From positions 930,001 to 994,000 of the forward strand of contig NZ_FODC01000003.1 of NCBI RefSeq assembly GCF_900110275.1: a DNA stretch of 64,000 nucleotides, written 5' to 3'. The translations under genes and the position numbers were made by a program. The notes under the pieces are model-generated. The model did not search any database, had not been told where the DNA came from, and saw nothing but the letters and a program-made list of their open reading frames with translations. This document shows positions 39,421 to 47,078 of this stretch, piece after piece (positions within the stretch are counted from its first letter, which is position 1; each line of letters starts with the position of its first letter). The DNA comes from Duganella sp. CF517 (GTDB lineage: Bacteria; Pseudomonadota; Gammaproteobacteria; Burkholderiales; Burkholderiaceae_D).

Positions 39421-39450
39421 TAAAAAAAAGCCCGCTACGAGAGCGGGCTA
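39421..39450 (-). terminator. Rho-independent terminator
   Basis: On the - strand an 8-bp stem (AGCCCGCT with AGCGGGCT, 39429-39436 and 39442-39449) with a 5-base loop is followed by eight T residues. It ends prc transcripts and the candidate small RNA just upstream of the ynbB-like gene. Confidence 0.85.
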
Positions 39451-39515
39451 AATCTATTTCCTTGGAGGAGAATAGAGGAGACAGAAGAATGATGCCTTAG
39501 GGTCCGATATATATC
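39421..39515 (-). ncRNA. Candidate CU-rich small RNA with anti-Shine-Dalgarno motifs
   Basis: Between prc and its terminator the - strand reads a CU-rich segment with CTCCTC and TCTCCTCC (about 39485-39462), directly followed by a strong terminator. Such single-stranded CUCC motifs are typical of Hfq-dependent RNAs that pair with ribosome sites. A weak own promoter (TTGGTG then GATAAA, 18-base spacer) lies near 39549-39520. It could equally be cut from the prc 3' UTR. The 5' end is uncertain. Confidence 0.4.
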
Positions 39516-39594
39516 CAATTTATCTTCATAATGGTGGATATTCACCAAAGGCATAACGTGTGTCTTTGCAGCAATATAGGGCTGTGGTCCCCGG

Positions 39595-41850
39595 TTACTT
39601 GGCGTTGGCCGCGTACGGCAGCACGCGCGACGCCATGCGGGTATCGGTCTTCAGCAAGGCCACCTCGTCGGCCATGATGTGCACCGCCTCGTTCAACAGC
39701 ACGTCCTTGGCCGCCTTGGCGGCTTTTTCCGCTTCCAGCTCGGCCGCCAGCGAACGCTCGGCGCCTTGCAGGCCGTCGTCGCTACGCAGCGCGCCCCGCA
39801 CGCCGGCCACTTTCGGTACCGGCGCGGTCTTGCCGCTGGCCGGCTTGGCCGAAATCGCCTTGTTCAGCGCGTCCTTCGGATCCGGCACCAGGATCGGATC
39901 GTCGGCGCCCGGGGTGTTGGCCAGCAGGCGGGCCTCGCGCAGCTTGGCGCGCGCCTCCTGCTGCTCGCGCTCCTTGCGGCGCACGGTTTCGTTCAGCGAG
40001 ATCGAGTTTTCCTTGCGCTGCTTCTTGACCAGGGCGATGTCCTCGGCCAGATACTGGAAGTCCTTGTCCTTGGCGACGCGGGCGTCATGCTTTTTGTCCA
40101 GCATCGGCACGATTTCCTTGAGCTCGCCGGCCGGAATGTAGATCGCCGGCTTGATCGAGGTCCACGGCAAGGCGTTGTCGTAGCTCGACTCGCCGAACGA
40201 ATCGGCGTCCGACATCGTCGGCAGCTTGATATCGGGCGTGACGCCGCGCAGCTGCGTGGTTCCGCCGTTGATGCGGAAGAACTGCGCCACGGTGAACTTC
40301 AACTCGCCGTACTTGACCTTTTCGCTCTGCGAGAAACGGTCCAGGCCGAACAGGGTTTGCACCGTGCCCTTGCCGAAGCTCGGCTCGCCGATGATGATGC
40401 CGCGGCCGTAATCCTGGATCGCCGCCGCGAAGATTTCCGACGCCGACGCCGAGCCGCGATTGATCAGCACGCCCATCGGGCCGTCCCACGCCATGCCGGC
40501 GTTGGTGTCGCTTTCCACTTCGACCTTGTTGTCGGCGCTGCGCTGCTGCACCACCGGTCCCTTGTCGATGAACAGGCCGGTCAGCTCGACCGCCTCGTTG
40601 AGCGAGCCGCCGCCGTTGTTGCGCAGGTCGATCAGCACGTTGTCGACCTTGTCCTTCTTCAGCTCGGCCAGCAGGCGGGCCACGTCGCGCGTGGCGCTCT
40701 TGAAGTCCTTCTCGTTCTTGCGGCGGGCCTCGAAGTCCTGGTAGAACGTCGGCAGCGCGATCACGCCGACGCGGCGCTTGACGTTGCCGTCCTTGACCTC
40801 GTAGATGGTCTTCTTGGCCGACTGCTCTTCCATGCTGATCTTCTGGCGCACCAGCGAGACGAAGGAATGCTTGCCGTCGGGGCCGGCGTCGGCCGGGATG
40901 ATCTCCAGCTTGACGGTCGAATCCTTGGGGCCGCGGATCAGCGCGACGACGTCGTCCAGGCGCCAGCCCATGACCTCGGTCAGCGCGGTCTTCTCGTCCT
41001 TGGCGACGGCGACGATCTTGTCGCCGACCTTGATCTTGCCCGACAGGCCGGCCGGGCTGCCCGGCACCACCTCGCGCACGACGGTGTAGTCGTCGCGGCT
41101 TTGCAGCACGCAGCCGATGCCCTCGAGCGACAGGCGCATGGCGATATCGAAGTTTTCGGCCGCGCGCGGGCCGAGGTAGTTGGTGTGCGGCTCGATCGAC
41201 ATCGCGTAGGCGTTCATGAAGATCTGGAACACGTCCTCGTTGGTCGGCTTGCGCGACGGGATCAGGTAGTTCTCGTAGCGCTTGTCGAGCGTCTCGCGGA
41301 TGCTCTTGTCATCCTTGCCGGCCAGCTTCAGGCGCAGCCACTCGTTCTTGACGCGCTTGCGCCACAGGTCCTTGACCTCGGCGTCGCTCTTGGTCCACTC
41401 GGCCTTTTCGCGGTCGTACTGGTAACTCTCGTCGGAGTTGAATTCGAACTTGCTGGTCTTGACCAGCTCGCGCGCATAGGCGATGCGCTCGGTCAGGCGC
41501 TGCTGGTACAGGTTGAAGATGGCGAACGGCACGCTCAGGTTCTCGCCGTTGATGGCGTCGTCAAGACGGGTGCGCACGATGGCGTACTGGTCGACGTCGG
41601 CCTGCGTGAAGAACAGCTTTTCGGAGTCCAGCGACTTGAAGTAGCGGTCGAAGATCTTTTCGGACATCGCGTCGTCGAGCGGCACGGCCTTGTAATGTAA
41701 CTTGCCCAGCACCCGGGACGCCCACACGGCCGCCTGGGTTTGACCCGCCTGGGGCTTGAGTGGGGTATCTGCCGTTTTTTCCGGCGCGGCTGCGCCGGCC
41801 TGGACTGACAGGGCCGACATCATGGCCACCAACAGCATTTGCTTCTTCAT
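39595..41850 (-). CDS. prc: C-terminal processing protease Prc (S41 family)
   Basis: A 751-residue periplasmic protease. The ATG at 41850 has GGAG at 8 bases spacing and starts a signal peptide (MKKQMLLVAMMSALSVQAGA). The N-terminal helical domain (about 30-230), PDZ domain (about 240-330; SPAGLSGKIKVGDKIVAV) and S41 catalytic core follow. The catalytic Ser lies in NRGSASASEIFAAAI and Lys in EPSFGKGTVQT. The C-terminal helical domain carries DUF3340-like sequence. Length and layout fit the long Prc/Tsp class that trims envelope proteins and hydrolases. Confidence 0.92.
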   Translation of the reverse strand: MKKQMLLVAMMSALSVQAGAAAPEKTADTPLKPQAGQTQAAVWASRVLGKLHYKAVPLDDAMSEKIFDRYFKSLDSEKLFFTQADVDQYAIVRTRLDDAINGENLSVPFAIFNLYQQRLTERIAYARELVKTSKFEFNSDESYQYDREKAEWTKSDAEVKDLWRKRVKNEWLRLKLAGKDDKSIRETLDKRYENYLIPSRKPTNEDVFQIFMNAYAMSIEPHTNYLGPRAAENFDIAMRLSLEGIGCVLQSRDDYTVVREVVPGSPAGLSGKIKVGDKIVAVAKDEKTALTEVMGWRLDDVVALIRGPKDSTVKLEIIPADAGPDGKHSFVSLVRQKISMEEQSAKKTIYEVKDGNVKRRVGVIALPTFYQDFEARRKNEKDFKSATRDVARLLAELKKDKVDNVLIDLRNNGGGSLNEAVELTGLFIDKGPVVQQRSADNKVEVESDTNAGMAWDGPMGVLINRGSASASEIFAAAIQDYGRGIIIGEPSFGKGTVQTLFGLDRFSQSEKVKYGELKFTVAQFFRINGGTTQLRGVTPDIKLPTMSDADSFGESSYDNALPWTSIKPAIYIPAGELKEIVPMLDKKHDARVAKDKDFQYLAEDIALVKKQRKENSISLNETVRRKEREQQEARAKLREARLLANTPGADDPILVPDPKDALNKAISAKPASGKTAPVPKVAGVRGALRSDDGLQGAERSLAAELEAEKAAKAAKDVLLNEAVHIMADEVALLKTDTRMASRVLPYAANAK

Positions 41851-42140
41851 CGGCTTTACTCCGGAACGTAATAACTCATTTATCGGTGACGCAATTCGGT
41901 AATTCGGCGGTTCGTCATGCGGAGGTAACAAACCGCACGATTTTATTCTACAGGATAGCAGCCGCGCCACGGCAGCGTACGACCCGAGTTTCGCTGTACA
42001 AGCTTAAGAGTAACTGAAAATCGATTTCTGTCCAGCAATTGGACTGGCGTTGCCCACGAAAATCCCGCCCCGCGCCGTGAAAATTTTATTTAAGTTACTG
42101 TTTTCAAAAAGAAAATCGCCACGGATTTCGCAAATATATA
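41851..42140. other. Divergent intergenic region between prc and the chemoreceptor gene
   Basis: This is part of a 485-base gap without a coding region. It is AT-richer than the genes. I see no reliable promoter for prc on the - strand (a TAGAAT lies near 41948 but no -35 partner), no repeats and no RNA gene. Confidence 0.4.
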
Positions 42141-42168
42141 TTGCCATGCAGCAAAATTATGCTATCAT
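42141..42168 (+). promoter_or_regulatory. Sigma70-like promoter of the chemoreceptor gene
   Basis: TTGCCA (42141-42146) and TATCAT (42163-42168) with a 16-base spacer. No sigma28-type (flagellar) promoter was found, although chemoreceptor genes often have one. Confidence 0.5.
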
Positions 42169-42174
42169 CCTGTC

Positions 42175-42335
42175 TAGTACAGTAATTTCACGGCCTGCCA
42201 GGCAATGATTCGGCAGTGCCCGCACGCCTCCACTGGTGAGGCGCTTGTAGTTCGTAGCCGCCTCACCCAGTCGCTCCCCGGAGCGCGCTCGTCTACGAGC
42301 ATCCCAATAGCAAGACTTTTTCTCTGAAGAGATCC
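42175..42335 (+). other. Structured 160-base leader of the chemoreceptor mRNA
   Basis: The leader contains short stems, including GCCTC with GAGGC around 42225-42242 and CTCGTC-TACGAG near 42287-42300. It does not match a c-di-GMP riboswitch pattern that I know. A GAAGAGATC ribosome site precedes the ATG. Confidence 0.3.
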
Positions 42336-44363
42336 ATGAGCACATTTACTATGAATACCCGTAACTGGGGCGTTGGCACCAAAATCACCGTTTTCACGTT
42401 CGCGCTGATCAGCGTGATCCTCGCAATTCTGCTGACGCTGATTAACATGAGCACGTCGTCCATGCTCAAGGAGCGCGCCAAGTCCAACGTCGCCAACTCC
42501 CTCAACGGCATCAGCAACACGGTCGAGGTGTTCAACAACGCCATGACCAACGAAGCGTCCAGCTTCGCCCGCCTGTTCGCCGCCGGTTTCGGCGCCGGCA
42601 AGTTCACGCTCGATCCGGCCACCAAGGTCGAGATCGCCGGGAAGCCGACCCCGACCCTGCTGCACGACGGCAAGCCGCTCAACCTTGACTTCACCATCCC
42701 CGACAAATTCACCAGCGACACCGGCGTGATCGTCACCATCTTCGCCGCCGATGGCGACGAGTTCGTGCGCGTGAGCACCTCGCTGAAGAAGGAAAACGGC
42801 GACCGCGCCGTCGGCACCCAGCTCGACCACGCCCACCTGAGCTACGCCCCGCTGCGCGCCGGCAACAGCTACATCGGCCTGGCCACCTTGTTCGGCAAGC
42901 AATACATCACCCAGTACGACCCGATCAAGAACGATGCCGGCAAAGTCATCGGCGTGCTGTTCATCGGCCTCGACATCTCCAAGAACATGAATATGCTCAA
43001 GGAAAAAATCAAGGCCATCACCATCGGCGAGACCGGCTACATCTATGTGCTCAACGCGGCGCCGGGCAAGGACCAGGGCAAGATGCTGATCCACCGCTCG
43101 CGCGAAGGCGAAAACCTGTTCGAGCGCAAGAGCGCCGACGGCCGCCTGTTCATCCAGGAAATGCTGACCGCCAAGCAAGGCAGCATGACGTACGACTGGC
43201 CGGACGCCGACGGCAAGGAACCGCGCGAAAAAATGGTCGAATTCAAGACCTTCAAGGATTGGAACTGGCTCATCGTCGGCGGCACCTACACCGAGGAAAT
43301 CACCCGTGAAGCGGCCACCCTGCGCAACACTTACGCCGCGCTCGGCCTGACCGCGCTGCTCGTCTTCGCCGGCGTGCTGTTCCTGCTGGTGCGCTCGGTG
43401 GTCTCGCGTCCGCTGGCGCGCGCCGAGGAAGCGGCCACCCGCATCGCCCAGGGCGACCTGGACGTGCATCTGGAAATCGACAACAAGGATGAAATCGGCC
43501 TGGTGCTGCGCGCCCTCAACGGCATCAGCAGCAACCTGTCGAACGTCGTTGGCCAGGTGCGCGCCGGCGCCGAGCAGATCACCAGCGCCTCGGGCGAGAT
43601 CGCCAGCGGCAACTTGGACCTGTCGTCGCGCACCGAGGAACAGGCGTCGAGCCTGGAAGAAACCGCAGCGTCGATGGAGCAGCTCAGCAGCGCCGTCAAG
43701 CAAAACGCCGACAACGCCGCCCAGGCCAACCAGATGGCGCTGGCCGCCTCGGGCATCGCCGCAAAGGGTGGCGAAGTGGTCGCGCAAGTGGTCGACACGA
43801 TGGGCTCGATCAATCAATCGTCGCGCAAGATCGTCGACATCATCTCGGTCATCGACGGCATCGCTTTCCAGACCAACATCCTGGCGCTGAACGCGGCCGT
43901 GGAAGCGGCGCGCGCCGGCGAACAAGGCCGCGGCTTCGCCGTCGTCGCCTCCGAGGTGCGCAACCTGGCGCAGCGCTCGGCCACCGCCGCCAAGGAAATC
44001 AAGGCGCTGATCGACGACTCCGTCAGCAAGGTCGACATCGGCAGCCGCCAGGTCGAACAGGCCGGCACGACGATGCAGGAAGTGGTCGACAGCGTGCGCC
44101 GCGTGACCGACATCATGTCCGAGATCAGCAGCGCCAGCGAAGAGCAGCGCAGCGGCATCGGCCAGGTGCACGAAGCGATCGCCCAGATGGACCAGGTCAC
44201 GCAGCAGAACGCCGCGCTGGTCGAGGAAGCGGCCGCCGCCGCGCATGCGCTGCAGGACCAGGCGCACGAGCTGGAGCAGGTGGTGCGCATCTTCAAGCTG
44301 GGCAGCCACAAGGCCGCGCCCGCATTGGGCAACGACAAGCGCGAATATCTGGCGCTGAAATAA
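42336..44363 (+). CDS. Methyl-accepting chemotaxis protein with Cache-type sensor
   Basis: A 675-residue chemoreceptor. Membrane helices near 17-38 and 333-353 flank a large periplasmic sensor (about 40-330) with Cache-like features ([47 protein letters not shown]). A HAMP domain follows (about 355-405). The signalling domain contains the conserved hairpin tip [20 protein letters not shown] and methylation-type Gln/Glu heptads. There is no C-terminal CheR-binding pentapeptide. It likely senses a small organic ligand or nutrient; no chemotaxis genes are adjacent, so it works through a distant cluster. Confidence 0.9.
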   Translation: MSTFTMNTRNWGVGTKITVFTFALISVILAILLTLINMSTSSMLKERAKSNVANSLNGISNTVEVFNNAMTNEASSFARLFAAGFGAGKFTLDPATKVEIAGKPTPTLLHDGKPLNLDFTIPDKFTSDTGVIVTIFAADGDEFVRVSTSLKKENGDRAVGTQLDHAHLSYAPLRAGNSYIGLATLFGKQYITQYDPIKNDAGKVIGVLFIGLDISKNMNMLKEKIKAITIGETGYIYVLNAAPGKDQGKMLIHRSREGENLFERKSADGRLFIQEMLTAKQGSMTYDWPDADGKEPREKMVEFKTFKDWNWLIVGGTYTEEITREAATLRNTYAALGLTALLVFAGVLFLLVRSVVSRPLARAEEAATRIAQGDLDVHLEIDNKDEIGLVLRALNGISSNLSNVVGQVRAGAEQITSASGEIASGNLDLSSRTEEQASSLEETAASMEQLSSAVKQNADNAAQANQMALAASGIAAKGGEVVAQVVDTMGSINQSSRKIVDIISVIDGIAFQTNILALNAAVEAARAGEQGRGFAVVASEVRNLAQRSATAAKEIKALIDDSVSKVDIGSRQVEQAGTTMQEVVDSVRRVTDIMSEISSASEEQRSGIGQVHEAIAQMDQVTQQNAALVEEAAAAAHALQDQAHELEQVVRIFKLGSHKAAPALGNDKREYLALK

Positions 44364-44385
44364 GGCCGGTAAAGCAGCCTGCGCG

Positions 44386-44422
44386 AAAAGCCGCCAGCGT
44401 GAAAGCGCTGGCGGCTTTTTTA
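44386..44422 (+). terminator. Rho-independent terminator of the chemoreceptor gene
   Basis: A 10-bp GC-rich stem (44390-44399 with 44406-44415), 6-base loop and trailing T run (44416-44420), 22 bases after the stop. Confidence 0.9.
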
Positions 44423-44434
44423 TTGAAAACCCCC

Positions 44435-44465
44435 GGGGTCAAGTCTGGCAATCGGACACGCGCTC
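44435..44465 (+). repeat. Diverged single copy of the GGGGTCA repeat unit
   Basis: It starts with GGGGTCA inside CCCCGGGGTC and ends CGGACACGCGCTC. This matches both ends of the units at 27696-27889 with a diverged middle (AGTCTGGCAAT). It lies at the end of a convergent gene pair, as the cluster does. Confidence 0.55.
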
Positions 44466-44511
44466 AGCCGTCAAACCCGCAACCACCGCCCGGTGCCGCA
44501 TCCGGCGGCGA

Positions 44512-45780
44512 TCAGAGCCGCCGGAACACCAGACTGGCGTTGACCCCGCCAAAACCGAAGCCGTTGGACATGGCATAGTCGGTTGTTAACTTGCGCGCCG
44601 AGCCGGTGACAATGTCGAGGCCCTGCGCCGCCGGATCTGGCCGCGCCAGATTCAGCGTCGGCGGCGCCATCTGGTCGCGCAGGGCCAGCACGGTGAAGAT
44701 CGCCTCCACGCCCCCGGCGGCCCCGAGCAAATGTCCGGTCGAGGACTTGGTGGCCGACAGCGCCGGGCCGCAGCCCGTCCCGAAGATCGCCTTGATGGCG
44801 GCCAGCTCGCTGGCGTCGCCGACCGGCGTGGACGTCGCGTGGGCGTTCAAATGCCCGATCCGTTCTGGCGCGATGTCGGCCTGCCGGATCGCCAGTTCCA
44901 TCGCGCGCCGTCCGCCGCCGCCGTCTTCGGGCGGCGACGTCATGTGATAGGCGTCGGCTGTGGTGCCATACCCGAGCAGCTCGGCAATCGGCGTGGCGCC
45001 ACGGCGCAATGCATGCTCCAGTTCCTCGATCACCAGCATGCCGGCGCCCTCCCCCATGACAAAGCCGTCGCGGCCGGCGTCGAAGGGGCGCGATGCCTGC
45101 ATGGGAAGATCGTTGAAGCCGGTGGACATGGTTCTGGCGGCGGCGAACGCGCCGAGGCTGACGCGATCGATGCAGGCCTCGGCGCCGCCGCACAAGGCGA
45201 TGTCGGCTTCGCCGGCACGGATCAGGCGCGCGGCGTCGCCGATCGCCTGTGCGCTGGCGGCGCATGCGGTCACCGGCGCGCCGAGCGGGCCGCGAAAGCC
45301 GTGGCGGATGGAAATGTGTCCGGCCGCCATATTGGCCAGGAAACCTGGAACGGTGAACGGGGAAAGCCGCTTCGGCCCGCGTCCGTCCGTGGTCCTCACC
45401 GCCTCCACGATCGCGCCGAAGCCGCCCACGCCCGAGCCCACGATGGTCGCCGTTCTTTCGCGCTCGCTGTCGGACCCGGGCCGCCAGCCGGCCTGGCCCA
45501 GGGCCTCGTCGGCCGCAGCCAGGGCGAACAGGCTGAACCGATCCATTTTCTTGTGATCCTTGGGCTCCACGCAGCGCGCCGGATCGAATCCCCACGGGTG
45601 GTCCGGCGACAGGGCCGGCACGACGCCGGCGACCTTGGATGCAATCCCTTCCGTGACATCTTCCGGCAGGGCGATCAATCCCGACCGGCCGTCCAGCAGG
45701 CGGCGCCACACGGTCTCGACTCCGCAACCCAGCGGCGACACCAGGCCCATCCCGGTCACCACAATTCGTCTTGTATTCAC
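44512..45780 (-). CDS. Beta-ketoacyl-ACP synthase, FabF type
   Basis: A 422-residue condensing enzyme with a GTG start at 45780 and AGGAG six bases upstream; the longer frame to 45849 adds no family sequence. The catalytic triad is Cys173 (VTACAASAQA), His314 (NAHATSTP) and His350 (SSTGHLLGAAG), with Lys345. It elongates an acyl-ACP with malonyl-ACP. No acyl carrier protein, reductase or dehydratase is next to it, and it is divergent from an AraC regulator. It may serve a special fatty acid, lipid or secondary product rather than bulk synthesis. Confidence 0.9.
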   Translation of the reverse strand: MNTRRIVVTGMGLVSPLGCGVETVWRRLLDGRSGLIALPEDVTEGIASKVAGVVPALSPDHPWGFDPARCVEPKDHKKMDRFSLFALAAADEALGQAGWRPGSDSERERTATIVGSGVGGFGAIVEAVRTTDGRGPKRLSPFTVPGFLANMAAGHISIRHGFRGPLGAPVTACAASAQAIGDAARLIRAGEADIALCGGAEACIDRVSLGAFAAARTMSTGFNDLPMQASRPFDAGRDGFVMGEGAGMLVIEELEHALRRGATPIAELLGYGTTADAYHMTSPPEDGGGGRRAMELAIRQADIAPERIGHLNAHATSTPVGDASELAAIKAIFGTGCGPALSATKSSTGHLLGAAGGVEAIFTVLALRDQMAPPTLNLARPDPAAQGLDIVTGSARKLTTDYAMSNGFGFGGVNASLVFRRL

Positions 45781-45910
45781 ATCAAGCTCCTCTTTTGACC
45801 GACGAAACAACACCCATTGCGATTGGCAAAATACGCCATGCAACGTCACGCGGTCGAGTTAGACATCCTGGTAATCAAGCCGTAGTATAGGGAGGCGACG
45901 GCAAAAAGGC

Positions 45911-45952
45911 TGGCGCATCACGCCATTAAATATGCAATACGCGCCATAATGC
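45911..45952. promoter_or_regulatory. Candidate AraC-type binding region
   Basis: Inverted TGGCGC (45911-45916) and GCGCCA (45941-45946) flank repeats of the form CGCCAT followed by ATGC (45921-45935 and 45942-45952). A related ACGCCATGC occurs at 45833-45841. The spacing is irregular, so this is tentative. Confidence 0.35.
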
Positions 45953-45956
45953 AGGA

Positions 45957-46991
45957 ATGATGACACCATCCTGGCAAAGCACCACCACTGTTTCCGCGCA
46001 CTTCCTGCACGGGATGCTGCACTTCGTCCGCACCCGGCACGGCGACGCTCGGGTAGCGCAGGTGCTCGCAAGCGCCGCCATCCCCGAGTCCCTGCTCCAG
46101 CAACCGGATGCGCGACTGACGCGCCAGCAATACGTCGCGCTCTACCGGACCGTCGCGGCGACGCTAGACGACGAGATGCTGGGACTGTGGTCGCGGCCGA
46201 TCCGAACCGGCACCCTGAAATACCTCATGCTCAGCCTGCTGGACGCGCCAACCGTGCTGGTCGCGTTGAATCGCTTCGTGCGCTTCTGGAATTTGTTGCT
46301 GGACGATTACCGGCTGCATATCTCGACCAAAAACAATCTTGTCCGGCTGGCCTTGGTGGAGCGAATACCCGGCACGCAGGCCAAGCCGCTCGGGCACGAG
46401 TTGATGATGAAGCTGATCCACGGGATCGCGTCCTGGCTGCTCGGCAGGGAGATCGGACTGCACTGCGTGGCGTTCAGCTTCGCCAAGCCCAGGCATGTGG
46501 CGGACTACGCCGTGCTGTATCCCGGCGAAGTGCGCTTCAATGCCGAAGCAACGAGTATCCATTTCGCCTATCAGGACTGCGCGGAAACATACAAACGCGA
46601 AAAGCACGAGCTTTGGGCGTTCCTCAAACGCGCGCCCGAAGACTGGACCTTCAGCGCGCTCCACCGCGCCTCCATCGCGGCCCGGGCACGCGGGCATCTC
46701 GAACAGAATCTGGCACAGCCGGAGACGATCCAGCATCTCGCGCAGGCATTGCACACCTCGGTTCGCACGCTCAACCGCCGATTTGCCGAGGAAGGAACGC
46801 ATTTCCAGGCGGTGAAAGACGGGCTGCGACGCGACATCGCGGTTCACCGCCTCACCAATTCGAACACAAGCGTGGCGACGCTGGCATTCGAACTCGGCTT
46901 CGCCGATGCCACGGGTTTCTGCCGCGCGTTCAAGCATTGGACCGGCAGCAGCCCCTCCGACTATCGAAAGGACACGCGCCAAGGCGAATGA
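45957..46991 (+). CDS. AraC-family regulator with arabinose-binding-type N-domain
   Basis: A 344-residue regulator. The N-terminal 210 residues resemble the domain found in OruR/ArgR-like AraC proteins (PF12625 type; FLHGMLHFVRTRHGD, LGLWSRPIRTG). The C-terminal helix-turn-helix pair is clear: IQHLAQALHTSVRTLNRRFAEEG and VATLAFELGFADATGFCRAFK. It is divergent from the ketoacyl synthase gene across 176 bases containing motif repeats, so it probably activates that gene in response to a small ligand. Two adjacent ATGs start it; the first is used. Confidence 0.88.
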   Translation: MMTPSWQSTTTVSAHFLHGMLHFVRTRHGDARVAQVLASAAIPESLLQQPDARLTRQQYVALYRTVAATLDDEMLGLWSRPIRTGTLKYLMLSLLDAPTVLVALNRFVRFWNLLLDDYRLHISTKNNLVRLALVERIPGTQAKPLGHELMMKLIHGIASWLLGREIGLHCVAFSFAKPRHVADYAVLYPGEVRFNAEATSIHFAYQDCAETYKREKHELWAFLKRAPEDWTFSALHRASIAARARGHLEQNLAQPETIQHLAQALHTSVRTLNRRFAEEGTHFQAVKDGLRRDIAVHRLTNSNTSVATLAFELGFADATGFCRAFKHWTGSSPSDYRKDTRQGE

Positions 46992-47021
46992 TGATGGGCG
47001 ACCAGCGCACAAAATAACGGC

Positions 47022-47050
47022 TTGACCGTATGCGACATATGTCGCATTAT
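47022..47050 (+). promoter_or_regulatory. Regulated promoter of the TonB-dependent receptor
   Basis: TTGACC (47022-47027), 17-base spacer, CATTAT (47045-47050). The predicted start site lies about 20 bases before the ATG at 47079. A perfect palindrome sits across the spacer. Confidence 0.65.
47030..47047. promoter_or_regulatory. Perfect 18-bp palindrome operator
   Basis: ATGCGACATATGTCGCAT is a perfect dyad between and partly over the promoter boxes. A further half-site (AGTCGCA) follows near 47060. It looks like a repressor site, perhaps metal or siderophore related; the protein is unknown. Confidence 0.7.
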
Positions 47051-47078
47051 TGCCATGTTAGTCGCACAACCAGAGATC

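Noticed and set aside
42062..42130. Sigma28 promoter for the chemoreceptor gene
   Set aside because: A TTAAGTTA resembles the -35, but no GCCGATAA-like -10 lies at the right distance.
42175..42335. c-di-GMP (GEMM) riboswitch in the chemoreceptor leader
   Set aside because: The conserved core and paired helices of that class could not be found.
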